In this document: positions 13,060 to 26,400 of the stretch, in pieces
How the letters are laid out: each line of letters starts with the position of its first letter
Numbering within the stretch: the first letter of the stretch is position 1
Assembly: GCA_963921825.1 (NCBI GenBank)
Contig: OY997589.1
Coordinates: 18,621,735 to 18,685,734 of the forward strand
Reading direction: 5' to 3'
DNA from: Erodium maritimum
Taxonomy: Eukaryota; Streptophyta; Magnoliopsida; Geraniales; Geraniaceae
DNA: 64,000 nucleotides
Program-made: the position numbers and the translations under genes
The notes under the pieces: model-generated
Databases searched by the model: none
The model's input: only the letters and a program-made list of their open reading frames with translations
What the model was told of the DNA's origin: nothing

Positions 13060-15060
13060 CATCATTTTTGCAGAAGGTCTTTCGAGGTTGATCGAGAATT
13101 ATGAGGAACGTATAGTTCGTGATGCTCCATCGATTACTCATTTATTTTTTGTTGATGACAATTTCTTTTTTGGGCGTGCGACCGAGGGAGAGGCAGTTAG
13201 ATGGAAGGAATTGTTGGGGCTTTATGAGAATGCTTCAGGTCAGCAGATTAATACTCAGAAATCCTCGGTCTTGTTTAGCCCGAACACGGAGGTCCATGTT
13301 AGAATATAACTATAATTGGACCTTCAACTATCAGCTTGAGCTTTTAGTTGAGTTGGTCCTTTAATATGGTATCAGAGCTTGGCACCTCACGGACCCGGGT
13401 TCAAACCCCACTCTTTACAAAAATTCTAATTTATTCTCTATTTATCAAATTTGCCCAAAATGGGCTAGCCCTGATCACTCTTCTCAATGAGTTCATCTTT
13501 CTCTTCTAAATAATTCATTTTCAAACCTATAAACGGGCTTGTCCGCGAGGACGCGTGTTAGAATATAACTATAATTGGACCTTCAACTATCAGCTTGAGT
13601 TTTTAGTTGAGTTGGTCCTTTAATAGTCCACATCAAGGAATAAGTCCGAGAGGTTCTAGAGATGCAAAGGGTGGAGGAGGTGGGGAAGTACCTCGGGCTT
13701 TCGGATTTAGTTGGTCGTAGCAGATACAGAACTTTTAGTTGCATCAAGAATCGCATTCAAAGTATATTGGGAAGGTTGGATGAATTGCTTCTGAGTAAAG
13801 CCGGAAAGGAGGTTCTCCTCAAGGCGGTGGTTATTCAGGCTCTACCAGCTTATATATGAGCGTTCACCTTTTACCTCATTCTCTAATTCGTGAGATTGAG
13901 GCAATTATGAATAGATTTTGGTGGTCACATGATAATAGATCTGGTAAAGGTCTAAGATGGAGCAGTTGGAGTGATTTGTGCAATCATAAGTTGAAGGGTG
14001 GTTTGAGTTTCAAAATTCTGCATCATTTAAATCTAGCACTTTTGGGAAATCATGAATGGAGATTGATGCAAATACCTGATAGTCTTGTAGCCCGCTTGCT
14101 AAAGGAAAAATATTTCCATTGACTGAATTTGTGTATGCAGAAATTGAAGGAGCAGTTACCCCAATTTGGAGAAGTTTGGTTGTAAGGAGATTGTCAAAAA
14201 GGGTATGCGTAGGAGAATAGGGGAGGGTTCCTCTCAGATTTTGGGTTCTCCATGGATCCATTCATAGACAGTGTTTATCCAAGAGGAATCCAAGGTCGTT
14301 GAGGGATGGACGACTAACAAGCTTATGACCCCAAGAAGTCGAGAGTGGGATAGAGATTTAATCAATAGATTATTCTCTAACTGAGATGTTGAGGCCATTC
14401 TACATGCCCCTCTCAGTTTAGAGGTCGGGATTGATTTCTGGTATTGAAAGGATTCCAGTGAGGGCTTATACTCAGTGAGGGGAATTACAAGGAGATCCAA
14501 GCACGAAGTGGTAGGTAGGATCAGGCGGATAGATACGAATTCTGGAAATGGGTCTGGTATTTAGCTGTTCCCCCAAAGGTTCAGCATTTCCTCTAGGGGT
14601 TGTCTTTGGTAATTTGCCAACACTCCTAAACTTGTGTTCGTGTCGTGTTCAGGCTCGTTGTGATGTGTGTGGTGAACCCAAGAGCACTAAGCATGTACTT
14701 CTTGAATGTTCAGTGGCTCGGGCTATGTGGGGTTTTATTCCAGGGGTACAAACAAGTTCATCGCTCGTTTTTCATGCCTGGTTAGAACTCCACAAGTTGA
14801 CGGGTAAGAAGACCCTAGCAGCTTAGGTGGCGGTAGGCTGCTGGGAATTTTGGAGGGCGAGGAACCAGCGGGTGTGGAATAACAAGCATGTCTCCGGGGA
14901 GGTAATTTCTCAAATTTCGTTATCTCATTGGAAGGGTTGGACTGAAGCTCAAGTGAATAATACTTTGAGGCGTGTAGTTGCTGCTAGACTTGTCCAGTCT
15001 TGGCAGAGGCCGGGTTTAGGTCATTTCAAAGTCAACACCGATGGTTCGGTCTTGGGGACC
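13060..15060 (+). mobile_element. LINE (non-LTR retrotransposon), 5'-truncated, part 1: RT to RNase H
   Basis: Decayed ORF2 remains on the plus strand: reverse transcriptase with HLFFVDDN at about 13136 (Val where FADD is usual), then after the TRIM insertion the RT thumb/connection region, the zinc-knuckle of the zf-RVT type (CDVCGEPKSTKHVLLEC, about 14660-14710), and the start of the RNase H domain (HFKVNTDGS, about 15022-15048). Several stops and frame changes make it non-functional. The RNase H domain is cut at 15060 by the Gypsy element and resumes at 28620. The 5' end is not clearly defined. Confidence 0.85.
13297..13625 (+). mobile_element. TRIM element (terminal-repeat retrotransposon in miniature)
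   Basis: Two direct 70-bp LTRs (13297-13366 and 13556-13625) begin TGTTAGAATATAAC, end TTTAATA and differ at about one base. The left LTR is followed at once by TGGTATCAGAGC (13367-13378), the primer-binding site for initiator tRNA-Met. The internal part is about 190 bp and non-coding. Flanks GTCCA at 13292-13296 and 13626-13630 are a perfect 5-bp target duplication. It needs proteins from another retrotransposon to move. Confidence 0.93.
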
Positions 15061-17640
15061 TGTCACTCCCCAAATCCGGTTTTGACCGGACTCGAGACGT
15101 GAACTAGGAAAAATAATTTAAACAATAAATAAGAAGGAATTTAATAATACAAACTTCGCAAAAACTTAAATTCAGTTCAACATTAAGAGTCAATTGCTCA
15201 AACCAACAGAATAACAGAAAAAGTAGTTTGGTACAAAGTACAGTACGCCTCTAAAACATAACACTCCCAAAACCTCAAGGAGCTCCCGAGCCCTGAGACC
15301 ACCTCTAGGTCTACTCATCAAGAAAACTTGTACAGACAGTAAACATAAAGGGGGTGAGCTTACGCTCAGTAGGAAAAAGTAGTAGAGTAAAGGAAACCCC
15401 GTTTTAATAACAAACCGATTAGTACAGTTATCCAACAGACACTAATTAAAGATCAACAAGAATTGCAATACTTAAAGAAGTAACACACGAAGAGATCAAT
15501 GGAAAGATAACGAAATTATCAAAGGAACCAACTAAAGAGACGCACAAATACCGAAATACTGATAATCAGACCATAAGACTCTGATCCGTACACTGGATTG
15601 CACATCATATCAGATTGCCCCTCGGTCCAAGGGAGACACAACCATCGGGGCTCCCGGAAACGTTCCCTAGGAACACATATCATTGGAAGTCCCGGAAATG
15701 TTCCCAAAGGACCACTGATCATCGGGGTGAACCAAGTACCATATCGTACCGGAAACGAACATCGGCCTAGATATCTTCCTGGAACTACTCCCTCAGGGTA
15801 AACAATCACACGTCATACCGGAAACGCACATTGGGGTACATAATCATATACCATACCGGAACCGCACATCGTACTAGGTATCTTCCCGGCATGTCCACCT
15901 CGGGGTGTACACTAGTATACCATACCGGAACCGCACGTCGGACTAGGTATCTTCCCAGCATGTCCACCTCGGGGTGCACACTCAATCCGCAATAGCATAT
16001 CAAACAATACTGTCAACATATTGTCAAACCAAACTTACCGGTATTACTTACCAACCATGTCCTATCGGTCTATCACTCACCCAATCATAACATTAGGCAC
16101 AATCAATACACACACACACATCCATTCAACCAATCAAATCACGGATCAATCATTCATATTACAATCATCTTAATTCATCTAGTTTAGTGTGACTCTTATA
16201 TTAACCTAAAGAGGGAGCATGCATCAACTTTACGGGCGAACAATCATCAATAAGTACAATCAACAAGCAATCCTAAGGCTCGACATGGCCATTCTACCAG
16301 CACGACAATTTCCCAAAGTATTGAAAGCGGTTAACTAGTGAATCACATCCTGTATGCATACTAAGACTCGTCCGATTATTATTGTAATTGAAAAGCAGTT
16401 ATTCTAGTGAATCACATCCTACATGCAAACTAGGACATTTCCGGTTATTTTTATCCTATAGGCATACTATTAGCATTCTTTAAATTAAGAGAGGATAGTA
16501 CTTTTCCCTACCTCAATTTCTCCAACGCTCAAATACTCCTAGCTGTTGACGTCCTGGCTAGCTTCCTCTTTCTCCATGATCGAAGCCAAAGTCTGGTTTT
16601 AACAGTAAAGATGGTAATTAGTCCCGGTTCAGTCCAAATCAGTCCTCTAATTTCTTGATTAGTTCCTTTTTCAATTTAATTTAATTTAATTTAATATTTA
16701 ATTTAAAATAATCTAGTCTGACCCGGATCCGACCCCGATCCAAATCCAGACCCGAACCTGACCCGAGCCCGACCTAGACCCGGACCCGACCAGACCCGGA
16801 CCTGGCCTGGCCCAAGGCCTAGTTGGTTCGAGTCTCGACCTGGCCCGTGTCTCGGTCCTGGCCTGAGCTGGGGATGGGGAAGAAGCGAGGGCTAGGGTTT
16901 CGGTTCTCGACGACGGCCGGCGGCTGGGAATTTGGTGGGGCGAGCGGTGGTCGTCGATGCGAGTCTAGGGCCCCTCTGTTCCAGATCTGGTGGCGTGGGA
17001 GGTTCGCCGGCGTGGGAGCAGTGATCTGGAGCTCGTAAGTTCCGGCCGCGTCGCTCCAGCCAAGCTCGGCCAAAACGAGCTCGCGCGCGCGCGAATATCA
17101 GGGGAGGGACTGACGGGAAGGTGAATCGGGCCTGAAGGATTGCTCACCTGCACTGGATTTCCTGTTGTAGGTGCGGCGTGGCTCGAAACGAGAACGGGCG
17201 ACGTCGGTGGCGATGGCGAAGAGCTTGCGGCGGCACTGTTTGGTCTCTGACACGGGGGCGTGGCGACGGTGCTTCGGCGTCGGTCTTGTGCCGGCGCAGT
17301 TCGGTTCGAGACCGGGAGCAGGAGTAAGCGTCGCCGACGTGAGATGTCGAGGGAGAGAGAGAAGACGAAGCGCCTCGGTATGCGTGAAGAGAACTAATGG
17401 TGAGAGGTGAAACCCTAGTCCCTATAACGATCGCCATGTGCGAGTCGCATGCGTGAGAGAAGAGTGCTGGGCTGAGTCTCGGCGTGGGCTTGGCGTGTTG
17501 GGCCTGGTCCAGCTGACTGGGCCTGGTCTGGCTTGGCCCAAGGTCCTCCTCTCTTCTTTTTTTTGTCCAAATTTCTCCCCAATCGACAGTCCGAACGAAT
17601 AAAATAAATAAGACGAAGTTTAACCGGGGCGGTCTTTACG
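15061..17640 (-). repeat. 3' LTR of the Gypsy element (2,580 bp)
   Basis: On the plus strand it runs from TGTCACTCCCC to GGTCTTTACG. It contains a short palindrome GAGCTTACGCTC at 15356-15367, a degenerate tandem repeat of about 60-65 bp at about 15750-15990 (units with CATACCGGAACCGCAC and GTCCACCTCGGGGTG), and AT-rich then very GC-rich U3 sequence (16730-17560). Open stretches inside it are not genes. Confidence 0.9.
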
Positions 17641-17699
17641 GTGTACCCCCTTAAAAGAATTTCGTTCGCGAAATTTAAATGCACGTACCTCGAAGGTCG

Positions 17700-20600
17700 A
17701 AAAGACGGGGATACTTCGCGCGAACCTAGTTCTCACGCTCCCTGGTCGACTCAGCTCCTTGGTGCTTCCACTGCACTCGTACTAGTGGAATAGGCTTTCC
17801 ACGTAAGACCTTCTCCCGCGTATCCAAAATCCTAATTGGCTGCTCCTCATACGAAACATCATCAGCTACCTCGATGTCCATTCACTCGATAACGTGAGAA
17901 GGGTCCGTAGTGTATTTCCGCAGTTGGGAAACGTGGAAGACATTATGTATGTTCCCAAGCTGCAGTGGCAATGCAAGGCGATAGGCAACGACTCCAACTC
18001 TGCCCAAAACCTCAAAAGGTTCGATAAACCGCGGGGCCAACTTGCCTCCGCCGCGGTTGAACCGCAGGAGCCGCTTCTTCGGGCTCACCCTCAGAAACAC
18101 GTGATCACCAACTATAAACTCAAGAGGTCGACGTCGTCTATCTGCGTAATTCTTATGTCGGCTCTGTGCGGTCTTTAACCGCTCTCGAATCAACGCGACC
18201 TTCTCGGTCGTCTCTTGGACAAGATCCGGACCAAGTAAACTCTGGTCTCCTACCTCTGCCCAACACACGAGCGATCTGCGCGGCCTACCATACAACGCCT
18301 CAAATGGTGCCATCCCGATACTGGCCTGGTAACTGTTGTTGTAGGCAAACTCAGCTAAAGGTAAATGATCCTCTCATGATCCTTGGAAGTCTAACACACA
18401 TGCTCGCAGCATATCCTCTAAGATTTGTATCGTGCGCTCCGACTGACCGTCGGTGTGCGGGTGATAAGTCGTACTGAGCAAGACCTCGGTCCCCAAAGCT
18501 CTCTGTAAGCTCTCCCAAAATCTGGAGGTGAACCGGGGATCCCTGTCGGACACAACAGACACCGGAACCCCGTGAAGACGGATGATCTCCCGAACGTACA
18601 ACCGGCTCAATGAGTCAACCGTGTCAGTCATCCTCATGGATAAGAAGTGTGCCGACTTGGTTAGTCGGTCGACCACAACCCAAACTGCGTCGTGCCCTCT
18701 CGGCGATCTCGGTAAGCCACTCACGAAGTCCATCGTGACGTGCTCCCACTTCCACTCAACGATCGACAATAGCTGTAATAAACCGGCGGGATGCTGATGC
18801 TCGGCCTTCACTTGCTGACAAGTAAGGCATCTCGAAACAAACTCTGCAACTGCTCTACGTATCCCGCTCCACCAGAACTATCGTCTGATGTCCCGATACA
18901 TCTTGGTGCCACCCGGGTGCACAGTAAGACGGGAGTGATGACATTCTCTCAACACAACGTCTCTACAATCCAGTGGCACAAACAGACCTCCTCTGTAACA
19001 TAGACCTTGATCGGCACCCTGCTCCCAACCCTTAGCGTCAACACTGCTGGTAATCCTCTCTCGGATCTCTGCCGTCTCGGCATCCTCGGCATGTGCCTCT
19101 AGCACACGAGAAACTAGTGTGGGCTGAGCCACTAATGAACACATAGTCATGCCATTTGTGATCTCCTCTAGCTCAAGTCTGAACGAGCTCAACTCCTCCA
19201 TCATTTCCCACTCTCGGACTGATATACTAGCAATACAGTGAGTCGACTTCCTACTCAGGGCATCAGTGACGATGTTCGCCTTGCCCGGATGATAGAGTAG
19301 CTCGAAGCCGTACTCCTCAAGTAGCTCCATCCACCGTCTCTAGCGCATGTTCAAGTCGCGCTGGGAGAAAATGTACTTGAGGCTTTTGTGATCCGAGAAC
19401 ACCCGGAATCGCTCTCCATATAAGTAGTGTCGCCAGCTCTTTAGAGCAAAGACCACTGCTGCCAACTCCAGATCATGGGTAGGGTAGTTGCACTCATGTA
19501 TCTTCAACTGTCGGGAGCCATAGGCAACTACCTTCCTGGACTGCATCAACACACATCCCAGTCCTTCACCGGACGCATCAATGTACACGTCATAACCGAC
19601 CTCGCGCTCCGGCGCTATCAACACGGGAGCGGTAGTCAAACAGGCTTTCAGCTCGGTAAAGGAGTGCTCACACTCATCAGTCCACATAAACTCTGCTCCC
19701 TTACGTGTTAGAGCAGTCATCGGCGCGACGAGACGTGAGAAGTCCTGGACGAACCGTCGATAGTACCCTATCAACCCTAGGAAGCTGCGGATCTCAAATA
19801 CACTCTTGGGACGTGCCCACTTCGAAACTGCATCGATCTTCGCCGGGTCAACTAGGATACCCTCTCGGGACACAACATGCCCGAGGAACTTCACCTCGGC
19901 GAGCCAGAACTCGCACTTCTCCAGGTTGCCGTACAACTGGTGAGTGCGCAACAAAGTCAAGACGGTCCTCAGGTGCTCCTCATGCGCCTCCTCACTCGGC
20001 GAATAAATCATAATGTCGTCCACAAACACCACGACGAACTGATCCAGGTACGGTCGGAAAATACCATTCATCAGGTCCATGAACGCTGCAAGTGCGTTCG
20101 TCAACCCGAACGACATCACTAGGAACTCGAAATGTCTGTACCGAGTCCGGAATGCGGTCTTCGCCACATCCTCCTCCCGAACTCTCAACTGGTAGTACCC
20201 TGATCGAAGATCAATTTTCGGGAAGCACTTCACTCCTCTCAGTTGATCGAACAAATAATGGATCATCGGCATCGGGTAACGATTCTTCACTGTAACCCGG
20301 TTCAGCTTCCGGTAATCGATGCACATCCTCAATGCTCCACCCTTCTTCTTCACGAAGAGGGAAGGTGCTCCCCACGGTGAAGCGCTCAAATGGATGAATC
20401 CCTTCTCCTGAAGCTCCTCGAGTTGTCGCTTCAGCTCGACTAACTCGGTTGGTGCAAAACGATACGAGGCCATAGATATCGGCGCCGTACCCGGGATCAA
20501 GTCGATCCTAAACTCCACCTCGCGTGCTGGTGGCAAACCTGGCAGCTCCTCCAAAAAGACCTCCGGAAACTCACATACCACTCTCGGCAGCTCACTACCC

Positions 20601-22448
20601 TGCACAACCTCCGTCTCATCTCCCACGGTCAAAGCAGACAGGAGGACTCCGCTCCTACTACCCAAGATACAAGTAACGACTCTGTCGCCCGACATCACTG
20701 TCACCTGTCGTCGATAGCAATCGATCGATGCTCGATACCTCGCGAGCCAGTCCATCCCTAAGATCACGTCGAAAGCAGTCATATCCAACACAAGCAAGTC
20801 ACCATAAAAGGGGAAATCAGCCACTCGAATCTCACAGTCAAGACATACGGTCCTTAAGACCACATCTCCCGTAACCGGGGTATCAAGACATAAAGGTTGA
20901 CTCAACGTTTCCACCCTCAACCCCAATAAACCAGCAAAAGTAGAAGAGATGAAAGAATGAGATGCTTCAGTATCAAACAAGAAAGACGCCCACGAATTAT
21001 AAAACAAGCACGTACCCTGAGCAGCCTCATGACCGGAGTGCCTCCTCTCAGCTCGAGAGTCAGTGACAGCATACACCCGCCCCTGCTGAGCCGGAGGTCC
21101 TCTTCTCGGGGGTGGTGGAAGAGTCTGCTGCTGTGGGGCCCTCAACTGCTGTCTCTAAATTGGCGCTCCTACTGCCTACCGTGGGGCTCTCGTAGCCTGA
21201 GCCTGACGCTGGCGGAAAGAGGGTGTTTGGCCTGTCTGAGCCTACTGTGGTCGTTGTACGGGTCCTCCTCCAACCCGGTCAAGGCACACGGTGGAGATGT
21301 GTCCCAATCTTCCGCAGTGATAGCATGTCCTCTCAGCGGGACGCGGCCTCTCCTCGACTCTCGCCGGACGACCTGCGGAGCGGTCTGCAGGTCCACCACT
21401 CAATTGGCAGTCTCGGCCCAGATGCCCCAACTGCCTGCACGAGGGACAAAACTGTGCCAACGGAGCAGGTCCAACAGACGTTACTACTCCAATCCGTCAT
21501 ACTCCACCGGACTGGGCATGTGGCAGAAAGAATCACGAGGTCCTCTGCCTCCTAGGATCGCGGCCCTCGGACGGCCTCAGGAAGCCACTCGGCCTCGGCC
21601 TGATCTCCCGCGCCCTGGCGGTCTCCCGAAAGTGCCTCTCCACAGCTAGTGTCTGGTCCACTAGAGCATAATAGTCCTCAGTCCTGAAAGCAATGACTCG
21701 ATCCGCGATAGACGGGATGAGTCATCTCTTAAAACGCCTGCAGCGGCTCTCCTCGGTCTGTACCATTTCTGGTGCGAAGCGAGACAAGGATGTGAACCTC
21801 GCCTCATACTCCGAGACGGTCATCCCTTTCTGACGCAGTTCCAGGAACTGCTGGTGCCTGTCATCTCGAACAGATCGAGGGAAATACTGCTCCAGGAACA
21901 GTCTGCTGAACAACTAGAAATCATCTCCAACCCTGGTCTGCACATGCTGCCACTAGTAGTACGCCTCCCCCTCTAGCTGGAATGTCGCAAACGATACCCT
22001 CAGACGACCATCAGATACCCCAGACGTATCAAGATTGCGGGTAATCCGCTTCAGCCACCCCACGGCTGCCTCGGGGTCTGATCCCCCGGAAAAGACTGGT
22101 GTGCCCAGCTTGCGGAAATCTCTGCGAGCATGTCAATCTGTCCTGGCCTCTCAACAGCGGCTGCGGTAGCAGTAGGCACAGTCTCTGGTGCCGGTGATGC
22201 AGTCTTTCTCTGGGCGTTGATCGCCGCGAGAACTGCGCGAACCACCTCCTCTAGAGGGGTTGCCTGGATCGGCTCTGCGACCGGAGGTACCCTGGCGGTA
22301 ACCCTTACGACCCAGCCTCATCTCTCTGGTGCTCCACGGAAGTAGCACCTTGGACGCTCGATGCCCCTGCCTGATCAATGGCAGGTGGCTGCCCCCGGCC
22401 CCTAGCTGGGCGACTCCTAGTGCCTCTCGGTACGTAAGCAGGTGTCAT
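17700..22448 (-). pseudogene. Gypsy gag-pol polyprotein remnant
   Basis: Order on the minus strand: gag from about 22448 (frame change near 22090), two CCHC zinc knuckles at about 21250-21455, protease near 20970, reverse transcriptase with FVDD at about 20015-20026, RNase H ([10 protein letters not shown]), integrase with the H/C zinc region and catalytic core (18310-19330), and a chromodomain-like tail near 17700-17880. Most of it stays in one frame, broken by about ten stops: TAG at about 21721, 21241, 21190, 21166, 19340 and 18875 and TGA at about 21516, 18377 and 17887. The protease active site reads DTEA instead of DTGA (20966-20974). It cannot make active enzymes as it stands. Confidence 0.92.
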
Positions 22449-23454
22449 GTCGTATATCCTCTACATGGATAACGCACATGTTCAGTTTCTCAGATTTCGA
22501 ATAAAGCAACTCGCTTAAAATAAAAACGTTCATACGCGTTTCACAAGGGTCATACTCGGACCAAAAATATACTTAGTCTTAGTATAGTCATATAATACTT
22601 CATATAATCACATAAGTCCGCACACTTATGCGTCTCACAACATCAATCACACAAGCAACATACCGGACCGGCATACACCTCGGTCGGGTATCTTCCCATA
22701 GCATGGGGTACAATCACAACACAAACAATTCTGTAAACCCTTGCGTTAACTCCTTTCCACAAGTTCTCAACACTTTAACTTTCTATCACAACATTCATGT
22801 CGATCTCGCGTCGTTACAACCCGATTCAAGCGTCCCCGAATCTCGTTGTAACCACATGACATCTCCCTATCACGTTCGACTACAGTGGCGCCCCTGAGTC
22901 AACCCGTGATAGTACAAACATTTCAGTTTTGCAGAAATTTCGGCATGGCCCGTTCGTATATTCCATTAACCATCCGCTTAAGGGGGACATTCAATAAAGA
23001 AATTGCACGCGGCGTTCAGCACACCACAAAAAAATCATAAGTACACACCCTCGTAAAACATCGTAGTACATCACTCGGGTCTTTGTAATTACTCGAATAC
23101 AACCCGGTCAAGTCAACATTTCAAATTCACCAATCAAACAACGGCCGACCAAGGCGGCCACTCACTCAACGATTATCAACCAACATGTCATAAACCGCCC
23201 GAGCATCGCTCGTTAAACCATCTCAATCTCAACTGATCGGTATCATAGATCCACTAAGGTGCAAGCATAACACCGAGAATAAGGTACAAATCAAGTAAGG
23301 TAAAACTTAAACAAGGCACTTAGAAAATCGAGACTCTTGTCGTTTCGACTCTACGCATAAGATATTTCCGAGTTGCGTCACTAAGCCATACGACTTCAAC
23401 CACCTAATTGACGTACGGTCCGAGGTTTTGAAAACAATTTCAAAATGCAACAAT

Positions 23455-23466
23455 GCTCTGATACCA
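23455..23466 (-). other. Primer-binding site of the Gypsy element (tRNA-iMet)
   Basis: On the minus strand it reads TGGTATCAGAGC, complementary to the 3' end of plant initiator tRNA-Met, three bases from the 5' LTR end at 23470. It sets the orientation of the element. Confidence 0.9.
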
Positions 23467-23469
23467 AAT

Positions 23470-26400
23470 TGTCACGCCCCAAATCCGGTTTTGGCTGGAC
23501 TCGAGACGTGAACTAGGGAAAATAATCGAAACAATAAATAAGAAGGAATTTAATAATACAAACTTCGCAAAAACTTAAATTCAGTTCAACATTAAGAGTC
23601 AATTGCTCAAACCAACATAATAACAGAAAAAGTAGTTTGGTACAAAGTACAATACGCCTCTAAAACATAACATCTCCCGAAACCTCAAGGAGCTCCCGAA
23701 CCCTGAGACCACCTCTAAGTCTACTCATCAATAAAACCTGTACAGACAGTAAACATAAAGGGGGTGAGCTTACGCTCAGTAGGAAAAAGTAGTAAAGTAA
23801 AGGAAACCCCGTTTTAATAACAAACCGATTAGTATAGTTATCCAACAGACACTAATTAAAGATCAACAAGAATTGCAATACTTAAAGAAGTAACACACGA
23901 AGAGATCAATGGAAAGATAACGAAATTATCAAAGGAACCAACTAAAGAGACGCACAAATACCGAAATACTGATAATCAGACCATAAGACTCTGATCCGTA
24001 CACTGGATTGTACATCATATAAGATTGCCCCTCGGTCCAGGGGAGACACAACCATCGGAGCTCCCGGAAACGTTCCCTAGGAACACATATCATCCGAAGT
24101 CCCGGAAATGTTCCCAAAGGACCACAGATCATCGGGGTGAACCAAGTAACATATCGTACCGGAAACGCACATCGGCCGAGATATCTTCCCGGAACTACTG
24201 CCTCGGGGTAAACAATCACACGTCATACCGGAAACGCACATCGACCTGGACGTCTTCCCAGAAACGCACATCGGGGTACATAATCATATACCATACCGGA
24301 ACCACACATCGGACTAAGTATCTTCCCGGCATGTCCACCTCGGGGTGTACACTCGTATACCATACCGGAACCGCACGTCGGACTAGATATCTTCCCGGCA
24401 TGTCCACCTCGGGGTGCACACTCAATCCACAATAGCATATAAAACAATACTATCACGCACATTGTCAAACCAAACGTACCGGCATTACTTACCAACCACG
24501 TCCCATCGGTCTATCACTCACCCGATTATAACATTAGGCACAATCAATACACATTCACACATCCATTCAACCAATCAAATCACGGATCAATCATTCATAT
24601 TACAATCATCTTAATTCATCTAGTTTAGTGTGACTCTTACATTAACCTAAAGACGGAGCATGCATCAACTTTACGGGCGAACGAACAATCATCAATAAGT
24701 ACAATCAACAAGCAATCCTAAGGCTCGACATGACCATTCTACCGGCACGACAATTTCCCAAAGTATTGAAAGCGGTTAACTAGTGAATCACATCCTATAT
24801 GCATACTAAGACTCGTCCGATTATTATTGTAATTGAAAAGCAGTTATTCTAGTGAATCACATCCTACATGCAAACTAGGACATTTCCGGTTATTATTATC
24901 CTATAGGCATACTATTAGCAATATTTAAATTAAGAGAGGATAATACTTTTCCCTACCTCAATTTCTCCAACGCTCAAATACTCCTAGCTGCCGACGTACT
25001 GGCTAGCTCCATCCTTCTCCACGATCGAAGCCAAAGTCTGGTTTTAACTGTAAAGATGGTAATAAGTCCCGGTTCAGTCCGAATCAGTCCTCTAATTTCT
25101 TGATTAGTTCCTTTTTCAATTTAATTTAAAATAATCTGGTCTGACCCGGATCCGACCCGGATCCGAATCTAGACCCGGACATGACCCGAGCCCGACCCAG
25201 ACCCGGACCTGGCCTGGCCCAAAGCTCAGTTTGTCACGCCCCAAATCCGGTTTTGACCGGACTCGAGACGTGAACCAGAAATTATAGAGAAAACAATTGA
25301 AAAACATAATTAGAAACAAAAACTGTAGATAAATATAATAATAGCCAAGGTCTGAAAATATGAGTCATACGCTCAGTCAAATACAATAGTCGAAAATAAC
25401 AGTACGTCTCTAAGGAAACATAAAATAAACTCGGGCATCCGCTACGTTCCCAAGCTCTGCGTAACCCTCTAATCCAAAACAAAGCTATCACCTGTAGAAA
25501 ACAAGGTAATGGATGAGCTTGACACTCAGTAGGAAAATACACAACACTTGCCCCAATAAAGTAGTATTAGCGTGTTTCCAAACTAACTTTTAACAAATCA
25601 AAGGAGAAGGCGACAACGAGACATGTAACCCAAATTAAACAACCTTCACTTTACCCGACCACAAACTATCCCGAAAATCCCCGTCCAGAACCCCTTCACG
25701 ACCGACTCACAGATAACCCCAAAGACGACACTTTAAGTTACACGGAAACCACACACATGAAACTCATCGGCAAACAATAAAAATCAAGTCATTCACAGTC
25801 ACACACAACTCGTAATAAGGAAAACACCCATAGCCACCAACACAACAACACTCATTCAAAATCCAAAGTAATCTCAACACAAGCAATTCACACACTTTCA
25901 CGGTCTCGCGAGAAACCCGCTCGGCCCGACGTAGCCGCACGCAACTTTCCCCAACACAAAGTCGGGAGAGGCGGTCGACCTCATCGCGGACACAGCGTTT
26001 TACCGATACACGGAAGGCAGGGAAATCGCCTCTTCACAGAACAACCTCATCTTGGAGACAACGTTTTACCGATACACGAAAGGCAGGGAAATCGCCTTTT
26101 CGCGGAACAACCTCATCGCAGACACAGCGTTTTACCGAGTGCTAGTCGGAAGGTAGGAAAACCACCTCTTCGCGGACACAACGTTTTACCGACTCACGGT
26201 CGGAAGGTAGGGAAACCACCTTTCTCATGTAACTAAAGCACCCACAATCACAATCACAATCACAAACATACTCACATAACTGTCACACACTTACCATCAC
26301 TTACCGACACCACACTCAACGTGGTCACCCCACCGGCTTAACCGATATCCATTCCCCAATTTCCCGCAATTCAACATACCATATAAATAGGAAAATAACC

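Noticed and set aside
15190..17684. Many open frames of 60-100 codons in the Gypsy 3' LTR on both strands
   Set aside because: They follow GC-rich LTR composition, overlap each other, lack motifs, and recur in the second LTR.
20957..21649. 230-codon open frame on the plus strand opposite Gypsy gag-pol
   Set aside because: It is the antisense shadow of zinc-knuckle and protease coding sequence; its Ser/Arg-rich translation has no domain.
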